Source of the DNA: Nemertoderma westbladi
Taxonomy: Eukaryota > Xenacoelomorpha > Nemertodermatida > Nemertodermatidae
Length of the DNA: 40,215 nt
Reading direction: 5' to 3'
NCBI GenBank assembly: GCA_032718475.1
Contig: JAUCBJ010005659.1
Location: 1-40,215, forward strand
Made by a program: the position numbers and the translations under genes. The notes under the pieces were generated by a model, which worked only from the letters and a program-made list of their open reading frames with translations, did no database searches and was not told where the DNA came from. Shown here piece after piece: positions 1 through 10,164 of the stretch (the first letter of the stretch is position 1; the number at the start of each line of letters is the position of its first letter).

Positions 1-546
1 CAATAGATTATTTCAATCTTAAAAATTGCCTTTATTAACCCTACCGGGGGGTGGGAGATGGGGGGGGGGGGGTGGGGTTCATATTAGAAAATTTTTGTAA
101 TTCATCTGTATCTTTGAGTCAGGTTTTTTGGCAAAACCGAGATTTCGTGACTTTTCCTGGAAATTTCATGGGAATTCCAAAATCTTCCTTACCCGGCTCC
201 GGTCCAATACCCGGCAAAATTCGTGACCCGGTTGAACAATAGTCCCTGTACTATAGGCCTAATGCATGTAATGTATAATACTTAAATTAAGCTATAAATT
301 AGGCCTAAGTTAGTTACTGGAGTTGGTATTGAGAAAGATTAATAATAAATTACTGAAGAAAATTTATACCAGTACTTATGAAAAATATTTGTGAACATCA
401 CTCAAAACTTGCAATATAAATAATTACGGTACCGGTAGGGCAATAAAATGCGACTAAAGGGCATCATTAATTAAATAGAATGGTAATAGGGGAATTTACA
501 AAGACGTACCGGTAATCAATAATTATAAATTTATATTTTACTTTAG
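1..546. other. Non-coding, low-complexity flank
   Basis: AT-rich sequence with a G-rich run at 45-76 and a short CCGG-rich patch at 190-230. No open frame here has a recognisable product. The last 20 bases (about 527-546) form a T-rich tract ending in AG, the possible splice acceptor for the candidate exon that follows. Confidence 0.5.
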
Positions 547-724
547 TTGAATATTTTGGCCGGACTGGTCACGCAGATCATGGAAGCACCAAAGGCACCA
601 AAAGCCGTCGGAAGGGCCATTATTGGTGTGAATGCGGCGGCTAACTATAGTAAATTAGGGTTGAGTAATTCGAAAAAGCTCTCGTGCTCAGAGAACATTC
701 CCGTTCTATTGGATTTAATGCGAG
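547..724 (+). CDS. Candidate orphan internal exon of an unidentified protein
   Basis: A 178-base block is open in one frame, is richer in GC than the AT-rich surroundings, and is bounded by a pyrimidine-rich tract ending in TTTAG (541-546) and by GAG|GTTTGT (722-730). It encodes about 59 residues, including KAPKAVGRAIIGVNAAANYS and ending IPVLLDLMR. The residue mix is that of an ordinary soluble protein and not of any retrotransposon protein I recognise. There is no good initiator ATG at the start, which fits an internal exon rather than a small gene. I could not identify the family or find neighbouring exons, so this could also be an exon shuffled by a transposon, or chance. Confidence 0.3.
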
Positions 725-765
725 GTTTGTTGATTTTTATTAAACTAATAATAACTATGAATTAA

Positions 766-1131
766 GGTGTGTTAACATAACGTACAGTATGTGAATATAT
801 ATATGTATACGTATATATGCGTATTATACGTATATATGTACATGTGTACAAATAAATAAAATAATTTTAATTAATTTTTGTGGATTGTCCAGATCTGACA
901 TGTATTAATTAATTATTTATTTAAATGTTGATTTACACCGTGACACATAATAGTGTTATTTTCTGATGACACGGACCCCGGGGGGGGGGGGGGGGGGGGG
1001 GTGGTCCGTGTCCCCCCCAACTTTTTCTAGAAATCTTTATCATATTACTTGAAATTTGAAACACAACTAGTTCAACTCACGGTGGTTGTTACCATGAAGC
1101 CGGAATTTTATATTTCGCCCTTAAATTTTTT
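766..1131. other. AT-rich spacer with poly-G tract
   Basis: It contains an imperfect TATAC/GTATA-rich patch at 795-845 and a G homopolymer of more than 20 bases at about 979-1001, followed by a short C run (1012-1018). No coding potential is seen. Confidence 0.5.
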
Positions 1132-1140
1132 TAATAAGCG

Positions 1141-1675
1141 TTTTAAAAAAGTGTCTTTTGCGAAATCGCACCCTCCGTATCATTGCCATTCTTCACTTTA
1201 GTCGTATTTTTTTCATATCAATAGAAAGCTTGCGTTGCAAGGATTCCAAATATGTAACAATGTTTGAATTTCGTTGAGAAATGACTGAGATATAGGGATT
1301 GAAAGATTGCAAAAAGTATTTGTTCTCTGAAGGCCATTTATTCTATTTAATAAATACACGATGTTCTGGAACATTTTGTTTAAGTATGAATAGTTACGCA
1401 ATAGAGATATTGTATAGGTATACGGCTGTCAGTTGCGCACCAACTCATAAAATAAATAATACGTTCTATAATTTTTTTGTGTATGTTAAATAGAATAAAT
1501 GGCCTCCAGCGAACAATAATTCTTGCAATATTTGAACGCCTATATCTCAGCTGTTTCTTAACGAAATTCAGGTATTCTTACTGTATATTTGGAATCCTTG
1601 CAACGGAAGTTATGACTAATGTGAAGAATGGCCACTATGCGTATGGTGAGATTTCGCAAAAGACACTTTTTAAAA
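1141..1675. mobile_element. Long inverted repeat, MITE/foldback-like
   Basis: The left arm at about 1141-1350 reads as the reverse complement of the right arm at about 1486-1675, with a loop of roughly 135 bases. Matching landmarks are GTGTCTTTTGCGAAATC on the left against GATTTCGCAAAAGACAC on the right, GTTGCAAGGATTCCAAATAT against its complement, and GGCCATTTATTCTATTTAA against its complement. A direct repeat TAATAAGC lies just outside the left arm (1132-1139) and beyond the right arm (1691-1698) and may be an 8-bp target duplication, but about 15 bases separate it from the right arm. The short ORFs inside are mirror images created by the arms. No transposase is encoded. Arm divergence suggests an old insertion. 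Confidence 0.7.
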
Positions 1676-1870
1676 CTATTTTAGTAGGCCTAATAAGCCA
1701 ATACCTCGGTTTAGCAGTGTACTAAATAATATTGAGCATGAGCAATACGAATATAGTCCTATATTTTTTTTTTTACAAAATGTGCTTTATTTTCAGATGC
1801 AAGACACAAGACTACAGTAGCCTGTTACGTTGTCAGTTATTGAAGAAGCTGGTGGAGATTTATCTGTATT

Positions 1871-2297
1871 GTTGGACATGGAGTAATAACTGTCAGAATT
1901 GTCGGACATGGAGTTAATAACTGTCACAATTGTCGGACATGGAGTTAATAACTGTCAGAATTGGCGGACATGGAGTAATAACTGTCAGAATTGTCGGACA
2001 TGGACTTAATAACTGTCACAATTGTCGGACATGGAGTTAATAACAGTCAGAATTGTCGGACATGGAGTTAATAACAGTCAGAATTGTCGGACATGGAGTT
2101 AATAACAGTCATAATTGTCGGACATGGAGTTAATAACTGTCAGAATTGTCGGACATGGAGTTAATAACTGTCAGAATTGTCGGACATGGAGTTAATAACT
2201 GTCAGAATTGTCGGACATGGAGTTAATAACTGTCAGAATTGTCGGACATGGAGTTAATAACTGTCAGAATTGTCGGACATGGAGCAATAACTGTCAG
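1871..2297. repeat. 31-bp minisatellite, about 14 copies
   Basis: A head-to-tail array in which each unit contains GTCGGACATGGAGTTAATAA followed by CTGTCAGAATT. Variant units have TGTCACAATT, ACAGTCATAATT or GTAATAA in place of GTTAATAA. The central and distal units (2110-2270) are almost identical, whereas the proximal ones vary, as expected where recent unequal exchange has homogenised part of the array. The units are contiguous with no unique spacers, so this is not a CRISPR array. No coding role is evident. Confidence 0.93.
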
Positions 2298-3293
2298 TCA
2301 AGTCAACTATAATTATTTGTGTTTGAATAATCTACCTTAGATTGTAGTTTACTAATGCAGTATGTTTCAAATTTATTGACACTTTTGTTTTATTACAATT
2401 CAATTTAATATTAGAATATATAATAATATTCCACCTAAATGTATCTTAACACATTATTTCCACTTATTCGCTTTTAGGAGAAATAGGCATTTCAAAATGT
2501 TCAAAATTATGACTACCAAGCCGGGGGGGGGGGGGGGGGGTACCCCCTTAAGCTATTGATTCTCGACTTGAGAACATTGCAAAACTTGCAAAGCGTATGA
2601 TTATTTACAAATTTACAAATAAATAAATAAATAAATATAATAAATTACAAATATAAGTACAATTATTATTCTTTCCCGAGTGATTTGGGGCGGCTGTTTC
2701 AAGTCAATATTTGTTGCAGAATGTTAACATAATGCTTGCATAATGCTGGGGTCTAGATTTAATATTCCTACAATATGCTTTCAAAATGCTGGAATTGATT
2801 CTTGCAAAATGCTAGCATTTTGACAGGGTAAGGGTATGACATTTGTGCTTGCAAAATGTTAGCACAAATGATGCAGAACGATGCTGGCAATATGCTAGCA
2901 CCATTTTAACTGGGATACGACGTTATTTGAAAGCGGTACTGTAATAACAAATTTTCATTTAATTAAAATTGACACCTTCGAAAATAAAAAAAACAATGTA
3001 GTAAAGTGGATAAAGTAAAATGTATACATGTAATAAAGTGGAAATAATGTATGTAAAGTGGTGACCAGTATATACATTATGATGGGGTTCAATCAAAACA
3101 AATGAAATATATTTGTAATCAATCGCAAGTAATAATATCCGAATCCGACCAACAAAGCAAATACAGCAGTTAGTGTAGCTTTTAGGGATATCTCGAGGTC
3201 CCTAAGCAAATCGCACTAACGTGTTAGTGGCACTTACAGTCAGTGAGCTTGGTGGAACAGGCTAAGTCATAAGGGTGGCTCAGGTTAGTGGTA
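2298..3293. other. Non-coding spacer with poly-G and ATGCT-rich repeats
   Basis: It holds a G run of about 18 bases at 2523-2540, an (AAAT)n patch near 2615-2640, and a degenerate stretch at 2715-2910 in which variants of TTGCAAAATGCTAGCA recur at irregular spacing. The last 180 bases contain repeated TTAGTG and CTAAGC words and are the older sequence into which the hAT element inserted. No gene is recognised. Confidence 0.5.
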
Positions 3294-3879
3294 CTAAGCA
3301 GTAGGGATGCGACAGAGCTCCGGCTCCGGAAATCCGGAGCTCCGGGCCAATTTTCCGGCTCCGGCTCCGGGCAAATTAACCCGGAGGCAATCCGGAGCTT
3401 ATGTTGTTTAAATTAGAATTAATATAATAAGTTTTTCTGATGTATGAATAATGTAAATATCATAATAATTAACATAATAACTCAATTAAGTAATTTACAG
3501 GTTTTTTTTTTAAGTTTCCTGATAATCCCCCCACCCCCCTTGTGAAATTGTAATAATCAATCAATAATATTCTTATATTCTAATATTCTTCCCTAATTAA
3601 AATATCTTAAATACTGTACATGTACTAACGTTTCGTTCGTCAGTCTAGAAACCCCATTACACTGACCCCCCCCCCCCCCCATCCAGGCTGGTACTGTTCA
3701 TTTGAATAAAATAAGTCAAGCAGATAAGTCAAGAAGTATAATTCTACATATTGCAATACAGCAAGCACGGTTAAGTATACTAATCCATTATACTGTAACA
3801 ACACAGTTACAAGTACCATATGCTCGAAACTATAATAAAGTCGACAATAATGTTAAGGTAGATAGTATGTAAACGATAT

Positions 3880-4686
3880 TTAGTAAATGCAGTCTAGTAA
3901 TAGAAGGTTAAATTTGAGAAACAGCAGTTTCTCGACCCGACTACATGTGGTACGTTCACGCAATGGAGTGTATATCACTACTACCTGACTGAATAACTGT
4001 TCACTGGACACACAAGTCGGTTTAGTAGACATAAATATTCGCGACAGTTCATAAAGCATAGGGTAGCGAGACTTATTTTGAAGCCACCACTTTGAAATAT
4101 CAGTAATTGACCGATCCACTCGTTTATCAGATAAATACGTGTCTAATTCGACTATAGCTGAAGTTGTGGTTGCATCTGGCCCGGAAGTAATAACTACCTC
4201 GTCAGTGTCACTGTCGTCCAGTTCATCAACGATATCTTGGAGACTACCTCATTGCGAATCCCCAACGCGTATTATTTTTATAGGAGGTTCTTCACCCTTA
4301 TCGTTAACGTGAACGCGTTTACCGCTCGTACGCGAACTATCAGGCACACATGTAGTAATAAGTTTACTTATATATTCCTGAGCTGCGTCCGTTGCATTCT
4401 GTTTGGTTTCGTTATCTGCAAACCATTTTAATTTACGACGCGGGTCCAATAACGTGGTAACAAGAACTAGTTTCTTCTTGTTCAGCTCGCCAAATCGTAG
4501 AGTGATTGAAGAGTGCAATGTCTTGCTCATTAAAACTACAAATGTGCGATCATTATAGTTTGAAAAGGTTTGTATCAGTGCCTTACTGAGTACAAATTCG
4601 TCTGCTAATGTGGCATTGTTGTGACTCAGTGCCTCCGACATCTCCTTCACTGGTTTAAGAATTTCTGAAAGGAATAATAATATCAA
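3880..4686 (-). pseudogene. hAT transposase, C-terminal part with premature stop
   Basis: One minus-strand frame runs from 4686 to 3880 and is interrupted once by a TGA at 4249-4251. The first part includes LKPVKEMSEALS and LLDPRRKLKWFADNE, matching the conserved TLLDPRFK-type stretch before the C-terminal domain of hAT transposases. The second part holds KWWLQNKSRYPMLYELSRIF, then a PTCVSSEQLFS motif and a VEKLLFLKFN end: this is the hAT dimerisation domain, usually W-x-YP-L ... S-x-ER-x-FS. Here the usual ER is EQ. The BED zinc finger and the first catalytic Asp region are absent from 4687-5480, so the protein cannot be active. It lies wholly inside the TIRs at 3302-5579. Confidence 0.88.
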
Positions 4687-4847
4687 AATTATCAGAATTT
4701 TCTGATATTTTTTCTGTAATTCTTACTATGGCAACAACCTATAGTCCTAGTACAAAATATAAATATTATATACTATTCTAGAACATAAATAAAATACAAA
4801 ATATCTAGCTGAAAAATAAGATATGTGTCTGTTTGAGTCTGAAAGGC

Positions 4848-5020
4848 TATGTGGGGCGAGCGAATAAGTAAGCGAGCTTAGCATACAGTATGTGTACTGC
4901 TAACAACCGTTTTCGGTCTGTCTGTTGCCTAATGTTTGTATGTTTTTGTTTGAATTTCTAATGAATTTCTCTAAATTTGATGAAATTAAACCAAACTTAG
5001 TACAGTAGTCTGAAAATGGA
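4848..5020 (+). repeat. Dispersed repeat, copy 1 (inside the hAT element)
   Basis: The segment reads TATGTGGGGCGAGCG, then AAGTAAGCGAGCTTAGCATA, a GTCTGTCTGTTGC word and CCAAACTTAGTACAG. The same order of words is found in reverse complement at about 30690-30865. The copies are diverged but collinear over roughly 170 bases, so this is an interspersed repeat family of unknown class. Confidence 0.65.
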
Positions 5021-5587
5021 GGCATTCATAAAGTATGTCACATAGAGGCCTACATCGGGTGAATTAATTTAATAGGTAAAGTCTTTTAAGTTTAACGTGA
5101 ACTGAAAACTTTAATTGTGAACTGAAAAGTCTAAACCATTACAGTATATTTTTGCCCAATGAACACCACATATGAGAGTATTTGGATGCAATCAAAATAC
5201 ATCCCTCTCCAGGAGAAAATCGAGGCAAATAACTGCTGATTTCTCCCAAAAATAAAATTGTAACCTGTTCTATTGAATATACTGTAGTTTATTGTTTTAA
5301 TTAGAATAGCATTCGACTGTAAACTGCTCATTTCCCTTAATTGATAATTTAACATTGAGGCGAGATATTAATTCGCCGAGTAAGAATTTGCATCAAATCC
5401 CCCCCACCCCCCCCCCCCCTGTCACATGAACACATATCTGTCTATGTCTACTATAATAATACACTGGAATTATCAATCACCAAACCTCCGGCTCTGGCTC
5501 CGGCCGGAGCTCATATTGTAACCCGGAGGAACCTCCGGGCTCCGGCTCCGGATGAAATTTTAGCTCTGTCGCATCGCTACTAAGCAG

Positions 5588-5999
5588 TTAGCACCTACAC
5601 TAAGCGGTTAGTGAGAGTTGGTGGAACCGGCTGCTGGTCCGATGTGTCTTCATGTGCAAATATATGTAGGCCCCGCTCATATTGTACGGTGCGATAATGC
5701 ATACAATTTACTATGCTATATTCACAGTACTGTAGTTGTGTACCACAACTGTACCAACGAATATAAAGAGTACACTAGACATACTGTATGTTACAGTAGT
5801 ACCTTAACGCAGATACAGTATTCCTATAGAATATGTATCCCTTTGGCAAATTAGAATCGACCGGCAGTATGTGTAATTGTGCTGTTTATTCATTCAATCA
5901 TCGTCTCTATATTATTTTCCTGTTATGCATTCGCAGAAGATCGTCCATTATTGTATATGATGAATAATAGGGATTCTTACATGAATGTGACTAAACTGT
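5588..5999. other. Non-coding spacer
   Basis: It begins with GGTTAGTG/CTAAGC words resembling those left of the hAT insertion (GTGGAACAGGCT at 3251-3262, GTGGAACCGGCT at 5621-5632). TACTGTA and ATACAGTA words recur in the rest. The small open frames have no recognisable product. Confidence 0.4.
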
Positions 6000-6420
6000 A
6001 ACTGATAATGCATTCTCCATATCAGATATTATCTGTGCTATACTGTAGAAGTCATACCTATTCCTTGGAGGGCCATCAACCAAAGCTTTTACGGTGATTC
6101 ATTATAGTCGTTTAAGAATCCTAATGGTTCTTGAAGACATATTATAATCATACAGGCGTATAAAACAAAGATAATCTTTAACATATTTATTTAATTACTT
6201 ATCTACTGTACAAATCTACATTCATAGCAAGTCATCGACCGTAAATTAATGGCATAAATCATCTCGTTCATTTAGAGCCTGATCCCCTTTATAAGGCGGT
6301 GCAAGCTAGTAATTAGGCCAAAGAATAGAAGGCCTAAATGTTTAGATACAAAACGTATTCAGATTCATAAGGTACAGTATAGCATCGGTACCCAAACTGG
6401 AGTATAACTCTGAAAGCCTA
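6000..6420 (+). repeat. About 450-bp dispersed repeat, copy 1 of 3
   Basis: Collinear with 22740-23215 and 32762-33256. Shared words in order are GGGCCATCAACCAA, AATCCTAATGGTTCTT, CTTATCTAC, TAAATTAATGG followed by ATAAATCA, TTTATAAGGCGGTGCAAG, AATTAGGCCAAAG, AATGTTTAGATACA and ACGTATTCAGATTCAT. All three copies point the same way. Two of them lie upstream of the two receptor genes, this one with RTE fragments between. It may be part of a duplicated receptor block or an unclassified interspersed repeat. No ORF is conserved among the copies. Confidence 0.75.
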
Positions 6421-6929
6421 GGTAGTAGGCTACTACTCTACTACATGTGACGGGACCCGAGTTGGTGCTGGGGTCCCGACCAGGGTAAATCTCTTTTTTA
6501 GTTGTAGTCCCCTACGCGTCGCCGCGCTTTTAATAACTGGAAGCGGATGTTAGTGCCAGTGGATTAAACAGAGCTTGATGTTGATATTACTTGATGTTAT
6601 TGGGTCTCTGATAGTTTGACATAAGTAGATAATACATCACAATGGTTGATATGACAGTATAATACAGCGGGTGACGGTGGAAAACTATGTAACTACTACA
6701 CCAAAAGCGGGAGTTCTGAGTTCTTGTAAGCATTAGTTAGTTCTGATGATGCCTTCCAGGCATATAGATGCAGTCGGGAACCTAGGACGAACCTAGAATC
6801 CCCCTCCCGTCTCCTCCAGGAACCACCGCAGTTGTTTGCCCCTGTTGTTAGTTATTCTGTCTTGGACGCTTCCTATCATCCCACTTATTCTTAATCACAG
6901 TAATACGTACCACCACGGTCTTACTAATC
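6421..6929. other. Spacer without a recognised gene
   Basis: Moderately GC-rich in its second half (6760-6840). The minus strand here may hold further decayed parts of the ORF at 6930-7481, but stops are frequent and nothing is recognisable. Confidence 0.35.
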
Positions 6930-7481
6930 CCTGTGGTTGGTTCCATGGGCGTGGCCATTATCATCTCTCGATAAAGCTTTGCTGGCGGTCTTGTCACGTG
7001 TCCATCCTGTTTTCCTCTGGTGGCGTCCCACATGATGATCCTCATTGCGCAGTATATGCTTGCCTAGGAAATCTCTAAACTCCGCTTTGTTCTCTACTGA
7101 CTACCTATCCAGGTATCACTGGGTATTAGTAGCCCCTCTGTGTGATGTCACTGTCATCAACTCCTCGTAGGTGAATGGTAACTTCCTCCTGGTCAATTCT
7201 CGATGTGTCTCGTGGTTGATATTAAAGAAACCCCATCGGAATTCTTGGGCCTTCATCCCCTGTCTAGTCATCACACCTACATTGGCCCCGTCTTCGAACA
7301 TCCGGAACTTCTCTTCTTGATCCGTTTCTTCACCATCCCAACTGTGATGAAGAGATTCTTTGACACCAGAAGCAATACCTCGTATACTTTTTGTATACCT
7401 TTTGTTTATAATATCAACCTTCTTAACTTTAGTCCTTAATAACACCGATTCATCCTCCAGTCCTATCATCTCGAATATCAT
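6930..7481 (-). pseudogene. Decayed ORF of unknown family
   Basis: On the minus strand 7481-7116 encodes 121 residues. After the stop the same frame continues with two stops close together (one by GRYTNTQ, the next after YLDR) and then AEFRDFLGKHILRNEDHHVG, ending near 6930. Codon use is less AT-driven than the neighbourhood, and the protein is charged, with features such as EFRWGFFNINHETHRELTRR and YEELMTVTSHRG. I do not recognise the family. Position in a transposon-rich stretch, next to RTE fragments, suggests mobile-element origin, but a decayed host exon cannot be excluded. Confidence 0.35.
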
Positions 7482-7499
7482 GATACAGAAAGTAATGAT

Positions 7500-7984
7500 C
7501 TGGTGTTGCTCATTCCTAGTTTTCTAAATTTTTGGATATTTCAACTAAAAATACAACATCCAGGAATTTGGATATGATATCCTCGTAAACTCCATAGGAT
7601 TTCGTCTCTGTTCAATGTATGTTTGTTATGATACTGACATGATAGTGAGTTTTCACATGGCGAGTTTTCAACTTATCATTCATACTTATTCCCACTAAAA
7701 CAACCACCAGAATTATAAATAGTTGACGAGTTAGTGTCATAGACTGAAGGAGCAATCACCATTATACATTAACCATTACACAATCAGTCTGATAGTTGCA
7801 TATAAAGAAACACTGAAATAGGCCTATATACCAGAGCACCTGTACTTAGTAGAATTGCTGTAAAAACACTGGAACTAATGACACCAGTTGCAGCCCTAAG
7901 GTTAAAATAATGGGCGCCTTGCACACCAACTAAATCGATGATTGCGTTTTCAATGAGTAAATTCTTGATTCTGTGGCGTAAGAA
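7500..7984. other. Non-coding spacer
   Basis: AT-rich sequence between the unidentified ORF and the first RTE fragment. I see no open frame, repeat array or RNA-like structure that I can support. Confidence 0.4.
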
Positions 7985-8840
7985 GAAGTACCATCATCCA
8001 TGTGCTCAAGCAAGCCATCCTTAAAGCTCATGCCCTTACGATCAGATATTTCTTGAGGGCTGTTTAGGTTGATTGTCATGACTTTGGTCTTCTTGGAATT
8101 AAAAAAAGACCAACACTAGAAGCAACCTGCTCCAATGAGCAGAGGAGCCTTTGGTCTCCCTCTAGTGATTCTGACAGTACCCCTATGTTATCAGCAAAGT
8201 CTAGATCAGTAAGGTACTTTGCTGGATTTCCTCTACTTTTGGTCCCAGTAGGGGGTGTTACCATCACCCCATCTTTATTGAGATGGTCTAAGGACGAGTA
8301 GAAGTACATAATCAACCACAATAACAATTAAGGATGGTGCAAGTGTATCACACTGAAGGACTCCCCATAAGACTTCGAATGGAACTGTAGATCATCCTTC
8401 AGCAGTAGACACAAACGTGGTGGAACCATCCCACACGCATTGTTAATGGCGTCAACCTGTTTTTTGATAAGCTCCTTCAAATTTACAGAGTACTGCCCGT
8501 TAAGGGACCTAGATGCAACCTTAATTGCATCCTTGGCTGTCCTTGTGTGTTAGAATCGGCACTCATGCTGCGCCTTAGAGAGGTCATTTCGGCACTTCCG
8601 AATTCTGTGGTCAGTCCTGAGGGGCGTTTTTCCTGTTTTGAGGATATACAGGAACTGCTTCTGCAGCTGCTAACTTAACTGCTTCTGTGAAGGTAGTATA
8701 GCCCTCGCAGTGAACTGTTGCCTCAGAGGCGAGAACCTCGAACCTGTTGCTCAGCTTTAGTGTGAAGCTGGATCTTACACTGGGTTGTAGCAACAGAGAG
8801 GGCTGGTCGTGGTCATGCCGTGGCAAGCTTTGCTAGTGTG
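7985..8840 (-). pseudogene. RTE-like LINE fragment A (pre-RT region and RT core)
   Basis: Read on the minus strand, 8826-8611 encodes the region upstream of the reverse transcriptase (LSNRFEVLASE, then EAVKLAAAEAVPV), and 8327-8076 encodes the RT core with the catalytic box changed from FADD to FADN (LTDLDFADNIGVLSES). The sequence from about 8450 down to 7990 aligns with the long copy at 26867-28573 (for example CCATGTGCTCAAGC near 7999 against CACATGCTCAAGC near 27477). A deletion joins the pre-RT region to mid-RT near 8450, and several stops and shifts are present. The copy is dead. It lies head to head with fragment B starting near 8866. Confidence 0.8.
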
Positions 8841-8865
8841 ATGTCTTACCTTTTTCTCAAAGCAA

Positions 8866-10013
8866 AGCAAAGCTATATAATAGAATTCTATTAAATCGCA
8901 TCAGGGATCCCATTGAGAGACTGCTACGTGGGAACCAAGATGCGTTCTGTAAAGGTTGTGGGACCATTGAGTCCATTTTGGCACTTAGAAGGATAATTGA
9001 AGAGTTATCAAAAAATAAAGACACACATCTGGATGTTATCTTTGTTGACTTCTTCAACGCCTTTTATTCAATCTCTCGCTCATGTATTTTCAGCATACTT
9101 TCATTATATATAAAATAATAATAATATAAAAAAACTTTCATTAAATGGGATTCCTGATGAAATTATTGCACCAATCAGATTAGTATACGATGGTTCAATG
9201 ACATTTGTGTCTACAGTTGGTGACAAAGACACGTTCGAAGTGTTTGGGGAGTCCTCCAAGGAGACACACTTGCACCATTCTTACTCATAATTATGGTTGA
9301 CTATGTTATACGCATGCCCTTAGATCATGATAATGATGATGGGGTGATGGTAACTCCACCTAGTGGTTCAAGAAGTCGAGGAAATCCAGCCAAGTACCTA
9401 ACTGATCCAGACTTTGCTGATGACTTAGGAGTACTCTCAGAATCAATAGAGGGAGCCCAACCGCTCCTCACCTCATTAGAATAGGCTGCTTCTAGTATTG
9501 GTACTTTATTTACTCCAAGAAGGACAAAATTTGTCAGTTAACTTTGAAAGTCCTCAGCAAATCTCTGATCGGATACGCATAAGCTCAAATGATGGTATGT
9601 TTGAGCATGTGGACGACTTCTGTTACCTGAGATCATGGATCTTCGATTATGCAAGGGAAAGGCATGGACAGCATTAAATGGGCTTTCCAGGATTTGGAAG
9701 TCACCAGAATTCATCGGAAACTTAAGGTTCGATTATTTAGAGCAGCAGAAGTTCCAGTACTCCTCTATGGGAGTCCATGCTGGGTTTTAACTGGTGAGGA
9801 CACCAAATCTCTGGATGGCACATTCACAAGAATGCTATGTCGGATTCACTGTGTCAAGTATAATGCACACATCTCCAACCAGACACTATATAACATTGGA
9901 TGTGTCTCATTGGTCCCCCAAGCTTAACATTAGAACTAAGCTGCCTCCAATTTGCAGGACATTGTTTTTGACCTGAGGAACAGCCTGTGCACAATCCTGT
10001 ACTTTGGCAACCC
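8866..10013 (+). pseudogene. RTE-like LINE fragment B (RT to C-terminal domain)
   Basis: Forward-strand copy of the same family as 26867-28573. It begins in the RT fingers (IERLLRGNQ-like, 8920-8945), has the FFKAFDS-like box broken as FFNAFYS near 9050-9070, an AT-rich insertion at about 9100-9135, then PDFADDLGVLSES near 9408-9446 with the Asp pair intact. The C-terminal region at 9649-9927 includes LFRAAEVPVLLYGSPCW. A TAG follows SLE at 9482 and frames change repeatedly. It stops about 190 bases short of the family 3' end, near 10013, only 150 bases upstream of the first receptor gene. Confidence 0.85.
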
Positions 10014-10164
10014 TTAAGTCAAGATTTTAGCAAAATGCAAAGTTAACGTAAACAAAAATCCAAATGAAAATGGAGATGAAATGTATTAATTAATAGTTAA
10101 TTAATTAATAGAAATTACGATCAAAAAATTTATTTGTTCTATAAATGTCAAATATCTATTATCA

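Larger units (their letters stand above)
3302..5579 (-). mobile_element. hAT-superfamily DNA transposon, decayed, with TIRs and 8-bp TSD
   Basis: The 18-base terminal inverted repeats are TAGGGATGCGACAGAGCT at 3302-3319 and its complement at 5562-5579, differing at one base. They are flanked by the perfect 8-bp direct repeat CTAAGCAG at 3294-3301 and 5580-5587. An 8-bp target duplication is the hAT hallmark. Both subterminal regions carry clusters of CCGGCTCCGG/CCGGAGC words (3318-3400 and 5485-5552), which may be transposase-binding repeats. The transposase remnant lies on the minus strand at 3880-4686. The 2.28-kb length and the missing N-terminal half indicate an internally rearranged, non-autonomous copy. 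Confidence 0.93.

Noticed and set aside
1213-1725. Mirror-image ORFs on both strands as genes
   Set aside because: They are created by the two arms of the inverted repeat and have no independent protein character.
1871-2297. CRISPR array
   Set aside because: The 31-bp units are contiguous with no unique spacers, no cas genes are present, and the context is eukaryotic.
7985-10013. Single twin-primed LINE insertion
   Set aside because: The two halves overlap in content (both contain the RT catalytic region), which twin priming alone does not produce.
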